This document shows positions 28,065-37,169 of a stretch of 57,998 nt of DNA, in pieces. The stretch's first letter is position 1; each line of letters starts with the position of its first letter. The DNA comes from Comamonas sp. lk (GTDB taxonomy: Bacteria; Pseudomonadota; Gammaproteobacteria; Burkholderiales; Burkholderiaceae_C). The stretch covers positions 1-57,998 of the forward strand of contig CAMELV010000022.1 of NCBI GenBank assembly GCA_945925985.1, in the 5' to 3' direction. The notes under the pieces are model-generated. The model did not search any database, was not told the origin of the DNA, and saw only the letters and a program-made list of their open reading frames with translations. A program made the translations under genes and the position numbers.

Positions 28065-29273
28065 ATGACTGATTTTTCCAGTGAATTCGATCGTCGTAAT
28101 TTCTTGCGTGGCCTGTCCGGCGGCGCTTTGGCCGGCGTTGTTGGCATGCCCATGGCGGCCCACGCGGCCAGCCCGGACCTGCCCAAGCAGCCGGTGGCCA
28201 TTAACATAATGGACGTAGGCGGTGCCCTAGCCTTGATTCAGCCAGCGTTTGAAGACTACAAAAACACCCGGGGCCAGTATGTGTCGCGGATCGGCTTTAT
28301 CAAGGCGCCGGCCCCCGAGCTGGCGAGCAAACTCAAAGTGCAGCAGGCGGCTGGGCGTTTGGACATTGATTTGGTGCTCACTGGCAGTGACGGCCTCGCC
28401 TCGGGATTGGAGCAAGATCTGTGGCTCAAGATCCTGCCCGAGCACGACGTCAAGTTTCCTAACCTAGAGGCAAATTATGAGCCGGCTGCCTTGAGGCTGC
28501 ACAAAGTTCAGGGCCGAGGCTTTGGCGTGGTGTGCAACTACTACCCTTCGGGCCCGCTGATTGAGTACGCGCCTGAGCGCGTTAAAAATGTACCGACCAC
28601 CGCCGAGGAACTCTTGGCCTGGGCCAAGGCCAACCCCAACCGCTTCATGTATGCCCGACCGGCCAACTCCGGCCCCGGGCGTACCTTCATGATGGGCCTG
28701 CCCTACCTGCTCAAAGACAAAGATCCGTCAGACCCCGTGGCCGGATGGGAAAAAACCTGGGCCTACCTTCAAGAGCTGGGCAAATATGTGGAGTACTACC
28801 CCGGTGGTACGGGTGCCACCATGAAGGAGTTTGGTGAGGGTTCCCGCGACATCATCATCACAACCACCGGCTGGGACATCAATCCACGCGCCCTGGGTAT
28901 CGTGCCCAAATCAGCTGCCATCGGCACGCTCAAGGGCTTCCATTGGGTCTCAGACGCGTTCTTCATGTGCATTCCCAAAGGCATCACGAACGATCGGCTG
29001 GCTGTGACGCTGGACGTCATGGCGCATATCCTCAAGCCCGAAATGCAGGCTATTTCTTACGACGAGGGTTACCTGTACCCGGGGCCAGCGGTCAAAAACG
29101 TGCCCTTGAGCCTGGCACCCAAGCGCAGTCAGGACGTGATCCGTGAGTTTGGTCGTCCTGAATACGCCAGCTTGATTGCCAACAACCCGATTGAATTGCC
29201 ACTCGACACCACCAAAATGGTGGTGGCTTTCCGGATGTGGGATCAATTGGTGGGGGCAAAACGCGCCAAATGA
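28065..29273 (+). CDS. ABC transporter extracellular solute-binding protein (Tat-exported)
   Basis: This 402-residue protein has a twin-arginine signal (FDRRNFLRGLSGGALAG, cleavage near AHAA). It resembles the spermidine/putrescine and iron-type family 1 solute-binding proteins, e.g. INIMDVGGALALIQPAFEDYK at the mature N-terminus and EGYLYPGPAVKN near the end. The start at 28065 follows CAGGAGATGG; an in-frame ATG at 28023 has no such site. It overlaps the ATPase gene. Genomic context points to a sugar, amino sugar or sugar-acid ligand rather than a polyamine, but the ligand cannot be read from sequence. Confidence 0.83.
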   Translation: MTDFSSEFDRRNFLRGLSGGALAGVVGMPMAAHAASPDLPKQPVAINIMDVGGALALIQPAFEDYKNTRGQYVSRIGFIKAPAPELASKLKVQQAAGRLDIDLVLTGSDGLASGLEQDLWLKILPEHDVKFPNLEANYEPAALRLHKVQGRGFGVVCNYYPSGPLIEYAPERVKNVPTTAEELLAWAKANPNRFMYARPANSGPGRTFMMGLPYLLKDKDPSDPVAGWEKTWAYLQELGKYVEYYPGGTGATMKEFGEGSRDIIITTTGWDINPRALGIVPKSAAIGTLKGFHWVSDAFFMCIPKGITNDRLAVTLDVMAHILKPEMQAISYDEGYLYPGPAVKNVPLSLAPKRSQDVIREFGRPEYASLIANNPIELPLDTTKMVVAFRMWDQLVGAKRAK

Positions 29274-30352
29274 TGTTGCAGACCGGACAAAACTTTCGCA
29301 CGCTGCACATTGAGGGCATGGCGCGGACCTTTGGCGACTTCAAGGCGCTCAATGGGATCACGCTCGATATCCAGCGGGGGGAATTTGTTGCGCTTTTGGG
29401 GCCGTCGGGTTGTGGCAAGTCGACGGCACTGAATTGCATTGCGGGCTTGTTGCCCATGACCGGTGGCACCATTCGGCTTGACGACCAGCGCATTGACCTG
29501 CTGAAAACCGAGGACCGGGGATTTGGCATGGTCTTTCAGAACTATGCGCTCTTTCCCCACATGACGGTGCGCGACAACATCGGCTTTGGCTTGCGCATGC
29601 GTGGCGTGCCCGGGGCCGAACTGAACCGGCGGGTGCAAGCCGCTGTGGCTCTGGTGCGCATGCAGGAGCAGGCCCACAAGCTGCCCGGCCAGTTGTCGGG
29701 CGGCCAGCAGCAACGGGTTGCGATTGCCCGCGCCATTGCGATCGAGCCGTCTCTGGTGCTGATGGACGAGCCCCTGTCCAACCTTGACGCCAAGCTGCGC
29801 CTGGAGATGCGCCAAGAGATCCGCCGTATCCACATGCAGCAGCATGCGACCACCGTTTATGTCACCCACGATCAGGAGGAGGCCCTGTCCCTGGCCGACC
29901 GGATCGTCGTGATGCGTGACGGCCAGGTGCAGCAGGTTGGCAGCCCCTCCGACTTGTATGACTTGCCGGTTGACCTGGCGGTCGCTGATTTCATGGGTTT
30001 CCGTAACCGATTGACTGGCCGGGTGCAGATGCAGCAGGGCCAGCGGGTCACCGTGGCGGTGAGTGGTGCCGGCGGCGCGACCGAGTCGCTGATGGGGCGC
30101 GCGCGCCATGGCGGTTTGGGGGACCGCGTGGTCCTGGCTGTCCGGCCGGACGATCTCACCGTTCAGCCGCAAGGGTTACCCGGAATCTCAGCCGTGGTTG
30201 AAATGACCGAGTACCGGGGTCGGGGTTTCCAGGCCACGGGCAAGACCGCCGACGGGCAGACGGTGTATTTTTCGGTCGACCACGCGGTTCGCATCGGCGA
30301 GCCAGTCACCTTGGCCAGCAACCCTGACCGGGCCCTGGTTTACCCGGCATGA
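29270..30352 (+). CDS. ABC transporter ATP-binding protein (PotA/UgpC-like, TOBE domain)
   Basis: This 360-residue importer ATPase has Walker [11 protein letters not shown]-loop [13 protein letters not shown], signature LSGGQQQR, Walker [13 protein letters not shown] and the switch His in [16 protein letters not shown]-terminal TOBE region (about 240-360) probably regulates transport. It starts with an ATGA overlap of the solute-binding gene and ends with an ATGA overlap of the first permease, so the four transporter genes form a tightly coupled operon. Confidence 0.9.
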   Translation: MMLQTGQNFRTLHIEGMARTFGDFKALNGITLDIQRGEFVALLGPSGCGKSTALNCIAGLLPMTGGTIRLDDQRIDLLKTEDRGFGMVFQNYALFPHMTVRDNIGFGLRMRGVPGAELNRRVQAAVALVRMQEQAHKLPGQLSGGQQQRVAIARAIAIEPSLVLMDEPLSNLDAKLRLEMRQEIRRIHMQQHATTVYVTHDQEEALSLADRIVVMRDGQVQQVGSPSDLYDLPVDLAVADFMGFRNRLTGRVQMQQGQRVTVAVSGAGGATESLMGRARHGGLGDRVVLAVRPDDLTVQPQGLPGISAVVEMTEYRGRGFQATGKTADGQTVYFSVDHAVRIGEPVTLASNPDRALVYPA

Positions 30353-31233
30353 CAACGCCATCGACCCCTTGGCCGCAGCGGCTGGCGCGTCAGGGTATCG
30401 ACGGCAGTACCCTGCTGGTGCTGCCCGCCCTGCTGCTGCTGCTGGGTCTGTTTGTTTACCCATTTGTCTATGGTCTGGTGCTGTCTTTTCAACCCAAAGT
30501 GGGGGGCTGGCTGTCCAACTACCAGCGCTTTTTCGGCGACCCCTTCTTGTTCGATACCCTGGGAAAAACGCTGGCGCTGGCGTTTCCGGTGACGATTTTG
30601 AGTCTGTTGCTGGCTGTGCCTGTTGCCATGCGGGTCCGGTTGATGCAGCGGCAACGGCTTTTGACGACCTTGCTGGTCTTGCCCATGACCCTGGGCACCG
30701 TGCTCGTCGCGCAAGGCATGCTGGGCTATTTTGGTCCGCAAGGCTGGTTCAATCGAACCCTGATGGAGTTGGGCCTGCTGAGCAGCCAGGTCAAGCTGAC
30801 CCACAATTACTGGGGCGTCCTGCTGTCTCTGCTGATCACGGGCTTTCCGCTCACCTTTTTGCTGACACTCTCCCATGTGACGGGTATTGACCCGGCTCTG
30901 GAACACGCTGCGGCCACACTGGGCGCCCGGCCGGCAGCGCGTTTCCGGCATATTTTTTTACCCCTGCTGTTGCCCGGCCTGAGCATGACCTTTTGCCTGT
31001 CTTTTGTTCAGGCTTTTTCCGTCTTCCCGTCGGCCGTGTTGGTGGGCGAGCCGGCCGATGCCACCCGGGTCATTTCCTTGGCCGCCTATCATGCGGCATT
31101 TGAAGAGTATGACGAGTCCATGGCGTCTGCGATTGCAATGCTGATGGGCGTCGTGCAACTCGGTGTGGTGGTGGCGGTACTGTCCCTGCGCTCACTGGTG
31201 TACCGCGGGCCGGTGGTCGGAGGCAAGGGCTGA
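30349..31233 (+). CDS. ABC transporter permease (PotB-like)
   Basis: This 294-residue permease has six hydrophobic segments. The cytoplasmic EAA loop is recognisable as EHAAATLGARPAARFRHIFLPLLLPG near residue 183. An N-terminal helix at about residues 22-45 begins the fold. It pairs with the next permease to form the membrane channel. Its stop codon shares a base with the next start. Confidence 0.87.
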   Translation: MTTPSTPWPQRLARQGIDGSTLLVLPALLLLLGLFVYPFVYGLVLSFQPKVGGWLSNYQRFFGDPFLFDTLGKTLALAFPVTILSLLLAVPVAMRVRLMQRQRLLTTLLVLPMTLGTVLVAQGMLGYFGPQGWFNRTLMELGLLSSQVKLTHNYWGVLLSLLITGFPLTFLLTLSHVTGIDPALEHAAATLGARPAARFRHIFLPLLLPGLSMTFCLSFVQAFSVFPSAVLVGEPADATRVISLAAYHAAFEEYDESMASAIAMLMGVVQLGVVVAVLSLRSLVYRGPVVGGKG

Positions 31234-32108
31234 TGCGCGCGTTCTTGGGCCAATTCAGGGCCTTCCAAGGCCTGCGAAGCACCGGCGCGACCTTGTGGGT
31301 GTATGCGGTCTGGGCCCTCGTTGGGTGGTTTGTGCTCAATTTGTTGGCGCTGATAAGCAGCGTGGTGGTCAGCTCCTTTGCCACCCGTTGGTTGCGCTCC
31401 TGGTTGCCCGAAGGATGGACCCTACGCTGGTACTCGTCCGCCTGGGCTGAATTTCAGCTGGGCGACATCCTGATCACCACATTTGCGGTTGTGGCGGCGG
31501 TGGCCCTGCTGGCGGGATTATTGGGGGTGCCGGCAGCCTACGCTATGGCGCGCCGAGAGTTCCCTGGCAAGCGCTGGGTCATGCTGCTTTTTCTGGTGCC
31601 TCTGATGGTGCCGCCCGTGTCTTACGGTATCCCACTGGCCACGGTGCTCTATCAATTAGGCCCTGGGGGCACGATCTGGGGCGTTATCCTGGCCAATCTG
31701 GTGCCCACCGTTCCTTTTGTGATTTTGGTGATGATTCCGTTCATCGAGCAGATCGACCCCAAAATTGAATCAGCCGCCAGGGTGTTTGGCGCCAGCACCT
31801 TCCAATTGTTTATCCGGGTCCTCGTCCCGATGCTGGCGCCTGGTGTGCTGGCGGCACTGTTGCTGGTCATGGTTCGCACAATAGCGATGTTTGAGCTCAC
31901 GTTTTTGACTGCTGGCCCGACCAGTCAGACGCTGGTGGTGGCGCTGTACTACGCCGTGTTCGCATCGGGTGTGCGTGCCGTCCAATCAATTGACGCCATG
32001 GCTGTTATTTACATGATCATCACGCTGCTGTGGTTGCTGATTGCGCTGCGGTTTGTCAACCCGACGCAGTTGGTCAGCCGGGTCAAGCAGACGACCCCAA
32101 CCCAATAA
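31233..32108 (+). CDS. ABC transporter permease (PotC-like)
   Basis: This 291-residue permease has about six membrane segments and an EAA loop, SAARVFGASTFQLFIRVLVPMLAPG, near residue 180. Together with the previous protein it should form the heterodimeric channel of the importer. It ends 15 bases before nagB, suggesting a single transcript from the binding protein through nagB, nagA and perhaps manD. Confidence 0.87.
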   Translation: MRAFLGQFRAFQGLRSTGATLWVYAVWALVGWFVLNLLALISSVVVSSFATRWLRSWLPEGWTLRWYSSAWAEFQLGDILITTFAVVAAVALLAGLLGVPAAYAMARREFPGKRWVMLLFLVPLMVPPVSYGIPLATVLYQLGPGGTIWGVILANLVPTVPFVILVMIPFIEQIDPKIESAARVFGASTFQLFIRVLVPMLAPGVLAALLLVMVRTIAMFELTFLTAGPTSQTLVVALYYAVFASGVRAVQSIDAMAVIYMIITLLWLLIALRFVNPTQLVSRVKQTTPTQ

Positions 32109-32123
32109 AGAGAGATACGCATC

Positions 32124-32882
32124 GTGCAAATTCAACTGATCGACAAGGCCGGTGACCTGGGCCGTGAAGCTGCCAAATTTGGTGCGGCGGTGATACGGGA
32201 GGCCTTGGCGCGACGCGGTGAAGCCACGATCATCGTGGCCACTGGGGCTAGCCAGTTTGCCTTGCTAGAGGCTCTGGTGCGCGAACCCGATATCGATTGG
32301 TCGCGTGTGACGGCCTTTCATCTGGATGAATACATCAATTTGCCAGAGACACACCCAGCCAGTTTCAGGCTTTATTTGCGCCAACGCTTCTTGGCACCCC
32401 TGGCTGTGCAGCCCACATTTATTCCCGTGAATGGTGATGCGCCGGACCTGACGGCCGAGTTGGCTCGCCTAAACCATTTGTTGGAGGGTCGGGCTGTAGA
32501 CTTGTGTTTTGCCGGCATCGGCGAAAACGGGCACCTGGCATTCAATGACCCCCCGGCGGATTTTGAGGTGCAGGACCCCTATATCGTGGTGAATCTGGAC
32601 GAAGGTTGCCGCCGCCAGCAGTGGGGCGAGGGCTGGTTTCCAAGCTTGGAAGCGGTTCCCACGCAGGCGATCTCCATGTCGATCAAGCAGATCATGCGCA
32701 GCAACACCCTGTTACTGACCATCCCTGACCAGCGCAAGGCCGCAGCCGTCAAGCGGGCGGTCGAAGGCCCAGTCGACCCGGCCTGTCCGGCGTCGATCGT
32801 GCAGATCCACCCCAATTGCACGATCTTGCTCGATGCTGCGGCAGCCAGCGGCCTGTTACAACGGCCGGCGTCGAGGCTCTGA
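32124..32882 (+). CDS. nagB: glucosamine-6-phosphate deaminase
   Basis: This 252-residue NagB-family enzyme converts glucosamine-6-phosphate to fructose-6-phosphate and ammonia. The active-site phrases FHLDEYINLP (near residue 69) and CFAGIGENGHLAFNDPP (near residue 129) are present; the histidine in the second is the ring-opening base in the family. It starts at GTG with AGAGAGA upstream and precedes nagA by three bases. Being downstream of a dedicated importer, it probably handles imported amino sugar after phosphorylation. No kinase or PTS is encoded in this block, so the phosphorylated substrate must come from elsewhere or the ROK/sugar pool. Confidence 0.87.
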   Translation: MQIQLIDKAGDLGREAAKFGAAVIREALARRGEATIIVATGASQFALLEALVREPDIDWSRVTAFHLDEYINLPETHPASFRLYLRQRFLAPLAVQPTFIPVNGDAPDLTAELARLNHLLEGRAVDLCFAGIGENGHLAFNDPPADFEVQDPYIVVNLDEGCRRQQWGEGWFPSLEAVPTQAISMSIKQIMRSNTLLLTIPDQRKAAAVKRAVEGPVDPACPASIVQIHPNCTILLDAAAASGLLQRPASRL

Positions 32883-32885
32883 GGC

Positions 32886-34055
32886 GTGGCGCTGGCAGCA
32901 ACCACCACGGTCCATGGCCTGGAGCCGGGAACGGGCCAGGCACTGACAGTCGAGGTCAAAGGCGGACTGATTCAAGCGGTGCACAGGGCGCAAGCGGCTG
33001 TGCCAGCAACCGGACAGGGCTGGCTGGCGGCAGGCCTGATTGATTTGCAGGTCAATGGTTACGCCGGGTATGACCTCAACGATGACCAGGTCACCCCTGA
33101 GACCGTGCAGGCGCTGGCACGGGCCATGCTGGCCAGCGGAGTCACCACTTTTTTACCGACCCTGATCACAGCGTCTGAGTCGCAACTGACACGGGCACTG
33201 GTTGCCATACAGGCGGCGCGGCGCCTGGACCCTGTCGTGGCAAACATGGTGCCTTACGTGCATGTGGAAGGCCCGGCCATAGCGCCTGAGGACGGTCCGC
33301 GTGGCGCGCATCCGGCCGCGCATGTTCGCCCGCCGAGCGTGGCTGAATTTGAGCGTTGGCAGCAGGCCAGCGGCTCGGTGGTAGGCATGGTCACCCTGTC
33401 GCCGCACTGGACTGAGTCTGCGGCCTATATTTCACACTTGGCCGGCTCTGGCGTGCATGTGGCGCTCGGGCACACCGACGCCAGCCCAGACCAGATTGCC
33501 ATGGCCGTTCGTGCCGGGGCTCGAATCTCCACGCATTTGGGCAACGGCATGCATGCCATGATCAATCGCCGGCGGAACCCATTCTGGGCCCAGTTGGCGG
33601 ATGACCGGCTCTGCGCCTCCTTCATTGCAGATGGCCACCACCTGGCACCCGAACTGCTCAAGGTCATGTTGCGCAGCAAGGGCTTGGGGCAATCCATGAT
33701 CGTGTCTGATGCGACGGCGCTGGGCGGAATGCCGGCCGGCCACTACCAAGCCTCCATTGGTGGCGCCGTCACGTTGAGTGCCGGTGGCCGGTTGAGCATG
33801 AACGATGGCAGTGACCAGTACCTGGCAGGCGCGGCACTGCCCTTGCTGGCTGGCGTGGCGACCCTGGTCCGCGAAGCCGGTTTGGGTCTGCCAGAGGCGC
33901 TGGGGCTCGCCACGGCACAGCCCGGCCGGTGGGTCGGCGGGCGCGGCCTGCTGGCGCCGGGCCAAGCCGCTGACCTGATTCGATTCAACTGGGACACGAC
34001 GATGGTGGTGCCCCAACTCACCGGTGTTTGGCTCGGCGGCCAGTCTATGATCTGA
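32886..34055 (+). CDS. nagA: N-acetylglucosamine-6-phosphate deacetylase
   Basis: This 389-residue amidohydrolase removes the acetyl group from GlcNAc-6-phosphate to give glucosamine-6-phosphate for NagB. Family features are [14 protein letters not shown], the metal-binding Glu in [11 protein letters not shown], metal histidines in ALGHTDAS and [11 protein letters not shown], and the catalytic Asp in [10 protein letters not shown]. It starts at GTG. Length is typical. The combination with nagB supports catabolism of N-acetylated amino sugar. Confidence 0.9.
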   Translation: MALAATTTVHGLEPGTGQALTVEVKGGLIQAVHRAQAAVPATGQGWLAAGLIDLQVNGYAGYDLNDDQVTPETVQALARAMLASGVTTFLPTLITASESQLTRALVAIQAARRLDPVVANMVPYVHVEGPAIAPEDGPRGAHPAAHVRPPSVAEFERWQQASGSVVGMVTLSPHWTESAAYISHLAGSGVHVALGHTDASPDQIAMAVRAGARISTHLGNGMHAMINRRRNPFWAQLADDRLCASFIADGHHLAPELLKVMLRSKGLGQSMIVSDATALGGMPAGHYQASIGGAVTLSAGGRLSMNDGSDQYLAGAALPLLAGVATLVREAGLGLPEALGLATAQPGRWVGGRGLLAPGQAADLIRFNWDTTMVVPQLTGVWLGGQSMI

Positions 34056-34099
34056 CGGGGGTGCCGGGTGTCCCATACCATCGCAAGAAAGCGCAAGCC

Positions 34100-35311
34100 A
34101 TGAAAATTACCAACGCCCGCGTGATTGTTTGCAGCCCTGGCCGCAACTTTGTTACGCTCAAGATCGAGACCGATGAGGGGCTGACCGGCATTGGCGATGC
34201 CACGCTCAACGGCCGGGAACTGTCGGTGGTGAGCTATCTCACCGACCACGTGATTCCCTGCCTGATCGGGCGGGATGCCCACCAGATCGAGGACATTTGG
34301 CAGTTTTTGTACCGTGGCGCCTACTGGCGTCGCGGGCCGGTCACCATGAGTGCCATCGCCGCCGTGGACACTGCGCTGTGGGACATCAAGGCTAAGGCCG
34401 CCAATATGCCCCTGTACCAATTGCTCGGTGGGCGCAGTCGCACTGGCGTCATGGTCTATGGCCATGCCAATGGCGCAGACATTGAACAGACCGTCGACGA
34501 GGTGCTGCGCTACAAGGCCATGGGCTATCTGGCGATTCGCGCTCAAAGCGGGGTGCCGGGCCTGGACAAGGTGTACGGCGTTGGCAAGGGCAATATGTTT
34601 TATGAGCCCGCAGATGCCGACCTTCCCAGCGAACACGACTGGTCTTCTGAAAAGTACCTGCTGCACACCCCCAAGCTGTTTGAAGCCGTGCGTGCGGCCG
34701 TGGGGCCAGATACGCATTTGCTGCATGACGTGCACCACCGCCTGACACCCATCGAGGCCGCCCGCTTGGGCAAGGCACTCGAGCCCCATCACCTGTTCTG
34801 GATCGAGGACGCTACCCCGGCCGAAAACCAGGAAGCCTTCAAGCTGATCCGGCAGCACACCACAACACCTCTGGCGGTGGGTGAAGTGTTCAACACCCTG
34901 TGGGACTGCAAGGACCTGATTCAAAACCAATTGATCGACTACATTCGCGCCACGGTGGTCCATGCTGGCGGCATCACCCACCTGCGCCGTATCGCAGACT
35001 TTGCAGCCCTCCACCAAGTGCGTACCGGTTGCCATGGTGCCACCGACCTGTCGCCGGTGTGCATGGGCGCGGCGCTGCACTTTGACACCTGGGTGCCTAA
35101 TTTTGGCATTCAAGAGTACATGCGCCACACCGAGTTGACCGACGCGGTATTCCCTCACGCCTACAGCTTTTCAGCAGGCTTGATGCACTGTGGCGAAGCA
35201 ATTGGCCACGGCGTTGACATCGATGAGGCCTTGGCAGCCAAGTACCCCTACCAGCGGGCTTATTTGCCGGTCAACCGACTGGCGCATGACGGCACGCTCT
35301 GGAACTGGTAG
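34100..35311 (+). CDS. ManD-family (enolase superfamily) sugar-acid dehydratase
   Basis: This 403-residue protein matches the ManD/RspA family, which dehydrates D-mannonate and/or D-gluconate to 2-keto-3-deoxygluconate. Visible features are the N-terminal capping domain [14 protein letters not shown], the barrel metal ligands in [21 protein letters not shown] and AVGEVFNT, the adjacent His of the DVHH motif expected to act in catalysis, and VYGVGKG with the catalytic Tyr. ManD members range from efficient mannonate dehydratases to poorly active proteins, so substrate and rate are uncertain. It follows nagA by 44 bases on the same strand, an unusual pairing. The start follows a weak site. Confidence 0.85.
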   Translation: MKITNARVIVCSPGRNFVTLKIETDEGLTGIGDATLNGRELSVVSYLTDHVIPCLIGRDAHQIEDIWQFLYRGAYWRRGPVTMSAIAAVDTALWDIKAKAANMPLYQLLGGRSRTGVMVYGHANGADIEQTVDEVLRYKAMGYLAIRAQSGVPGLDKVYGVGKGNMFYEPADADLPSEHDWSSEKYLLHTPKLFEAVRAAVGPDTHLLHDVHHRLTPIEAARLGKALEPHHLFWIEDATPAENQEAFKLIRQHTTTPLAVGEVFNTLWDCKDLIQNQLIDYIRATVVHAGGITHLRRIADFAALHQVRTGCHGATDLSPVCMGAALHFDTWVPNFGIQEYMRHTELTDAVFPHAYSFSAGLMHCGEAIGHGVDIDEALAAKYPYQRAYLPVNRLAHDGTLWNW

Positions 35312-35335
35312 GGGCTGGCGGGGATAATTGCCCGC

Positions 35336-36337
35336 ATGTCCCCGCGCACTGCACCACTGACATCCAGACCCGGGCGCCTCTCCGTCGCGCCGATGATGGA
35401 CTGGACCGACCGCCATTGCCGCTACTTCCACCGCCTACTCAGCCGGCGAACTCTGCTTTACACCGAGATGGTGACCACCGGTGCGCTGCTTCATGGTGAT
35501 GTGCCGCGGCACTTGCGTTACAACATTGAGGAACACCCGCTGGCCTTGCAACTTGGCGGCAGCGAGCCGGCCGATTTGGCGCACTGTGCGCGCCTGGGTG
35601 AGCAGTGGGGCTACGACGAGATCAACCTGAATTGCGGTTGCCCGAGCGAGCGGGTGCAGCGGGGTGCCTTTGGCGCCTGCTTGATGGCCGAGCCGGCGCT
35701 GGTCGCTGACTGCGTCAAGGCCATGCTCGATGTGGTGGGCATCCCGGTCACGGTCAAGCACCGCATTGGGATTGACCGAGCCGAGCGCTACGACTTTGTG
35801 CGTGACTTTGTGGGTGCCCTGCACCAGGCCGGCTGCAACACCTTCATCGTGCATGCGCGCAATGCCTGGTTGCAGGGCCTCAGCCCCAAAGAAAACCGAG
35901 AAGTGCCGCCCCTGCGCTACAGCCTGGTGCATCAGCTCAAACTTGATTTCCCGGGTTGTCAGATCGAGATCAATGGCGGCCTGACCAACAATGAGCAGGT
36001 GCAGGCCCAGTTGCAGCAGGTGGACGGCGTCATGATCGGGCGCGAGGCCTACCACAACCCCTGGTGGCTGATCGAATGGGACGCGCTGTTTTATGGCGAG
36101 GTAGCGTCTGAGAGCACCCGAGAGCAGATCGAGGAACACATGGTGGCCTACATGCTGCGCCAGGCCAGCGAATTTGGCACGCCCTGGTACCCGATTGCCC
36201 GGCACATGCTGGGCCTGCGCCATGGGCTGCCAGGCGCACGGCGCTGGCGCCAGGTCTGGAGCGATCACCGACTCAAGGCGCGGGACCCGCGGGAGGTGAT
36301 GGCTCTGGCACGTGGAGAACAAAGTGTCCAAGCCTGA
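35336..36337 (+). CDS. dusA: tRNA-dihydrouridine(20/20a) synthase DusA
   Basis: This 333-residue flavoenzyme reduces uridine 20 and 20a in the tRNA D-loop. The N-terminal SVAPMMDWTDRHCRYFHR and the catalytic cysteine in NLNCGCPSERVQRGAFGACLM are characteristic of DusA rather than DusB or DusC. KHRIGID and FIVHARNAWLQGLSPKENRE further support this. The gene overlaps the first bases of the decayed EamA gene. Confidence 0.92.
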   Translation: MSPRTAPLTSRPGRLSVAPMMDWTDRHCRYFHRLLSRRTLLYTEMVTTGALLHGDVPRHLRYNIEEHPLALQLGGSEPADLAHCARLGEQWGYDEINLNCGCPSERVQRGAFGACLMAEPALVADCVKAMLDVVGIPVTVKHRIGIDRAERYDFVRDFVGALHQAGCNTFIVHARNAWLQGLSPKENREVPPLRYSLVHQLKLDFPGCQIEINGGLTNNEQVQAQLQQVDGVMIGREAYHNPWWLIEWDALFYGEVASESTREQIEEHMVAYMLRQASEFGTPWYPIARHMLGLRHGLPGARRWRQVWSDHRLKARDPREVMALARGEQSVQA

Positions 36338-37119
36338 TCCCCAGGAAAGGTTGGCGCTGACCCTGCTTTGGGTGATGCCGGCTCTGTGGGCGGTCAACTA
36401 CATCGTGGCGCGGCTGGCGCCCGGGGTGGTGGCGCCACATCAGCTGGCGCTGGCGCGCTGGGGCTTGGCGGGCCTGGTCTTGCTGCTGCTGGCACGCGCC
36501 GATTTGTGGCGACACCGGCGCCACTTGCGTGACGTCTTCTGGCAATACCTGGTCCTGGGGGCCTTGGGCATGTTGGTTTGTGGCGCCTGGGTGTACCTGG
36601 GCGCGCAGACCACGTCGGCGATGAACATCGCCCTGATTTACACCGCGTCACCGGTGTTGATTGCCGTTGGCGCAGTGGTTTTTCTGGGGGACCGGCTGTC
36701 GGTCAGGCAGATTTTGGGCGTTTTGTTGTCACTCGTCGGGGTGATGCACGTCGTGGTGCGGGGGCATTGGCGTGCTGTGTCTGTTGCCGTTTGCCTGGTG
36801 GGAGGCGGGCTTGCCCGGCACGCCGGCCTGGAGCTGGCGCGCCACGGGCCTGGGCGTGACGGCCGCACTGCTGCCCGGTCTGGGCGCTTACTGGATGTAT
36901 GGCTGGTCCCAAAAAGTGCTGGGCGCCAGCCGGGTCGCAGTGGCGTTGTACTTGGTGCCGTTGTACGCCGGGGTGGCGGCCTGGGTGGTGTTGGGCGAGC
37001 CCTTGGGCTGGCATCACCTGGGCGGCGGCGCGCTGATCCTGCCTGGTGTACTGTTGGTGACCCGGGCGCCTACCCCAAAAACTGGCCCGACCCAGGGTAC
37101 CGGTGGCCGGTTATCATGA
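36324..37119 (+). pseudogene. EamA/DMT-family transporter, disrupted by internal deletion and frameshift
   Basis: The first frame (36324 to about 36770) encodes the N-terminal half of a drug/metabolite transporter: WVMPALWAVNYIVARLAPG, TSAMNIALIYTASPVLIAVGA and a helix ending VVVRGHW. It then turns into Arg/Gly-rich sequence with no membrane character. The C-terminal half continues in another frame from about 36772 (LCLLPFAWWEAG to LLVTRAP), with three or four helices. Family proteins have roughly 40-50 residues between these points, including a helix, so both a deletion and a frame change are inferred. GTG 36324 is the preferred start; GTG 36312 is also in frame. Confidence 0.75.
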
Positions 37120-37169
37120 GGGCGTGACAGGCCCCGCTCTTCCGACCGCTTTAGCAGCCCCAGTCTCCC

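Noticed and set aside
32505..32550. Asn instead of Asp in the NagB motif GENGH as a sign of inactivity
   Set aside because: As far as I recall, other NagB-family enzymes, including Gram-positive ones, also carry Asn there, so it is not evidence of loss of function.
33743..35158. 471-codon open frame antisense to nagA and manD
   Set aside because: It spans two well-supported genes on the other strand and has no domain-like features.
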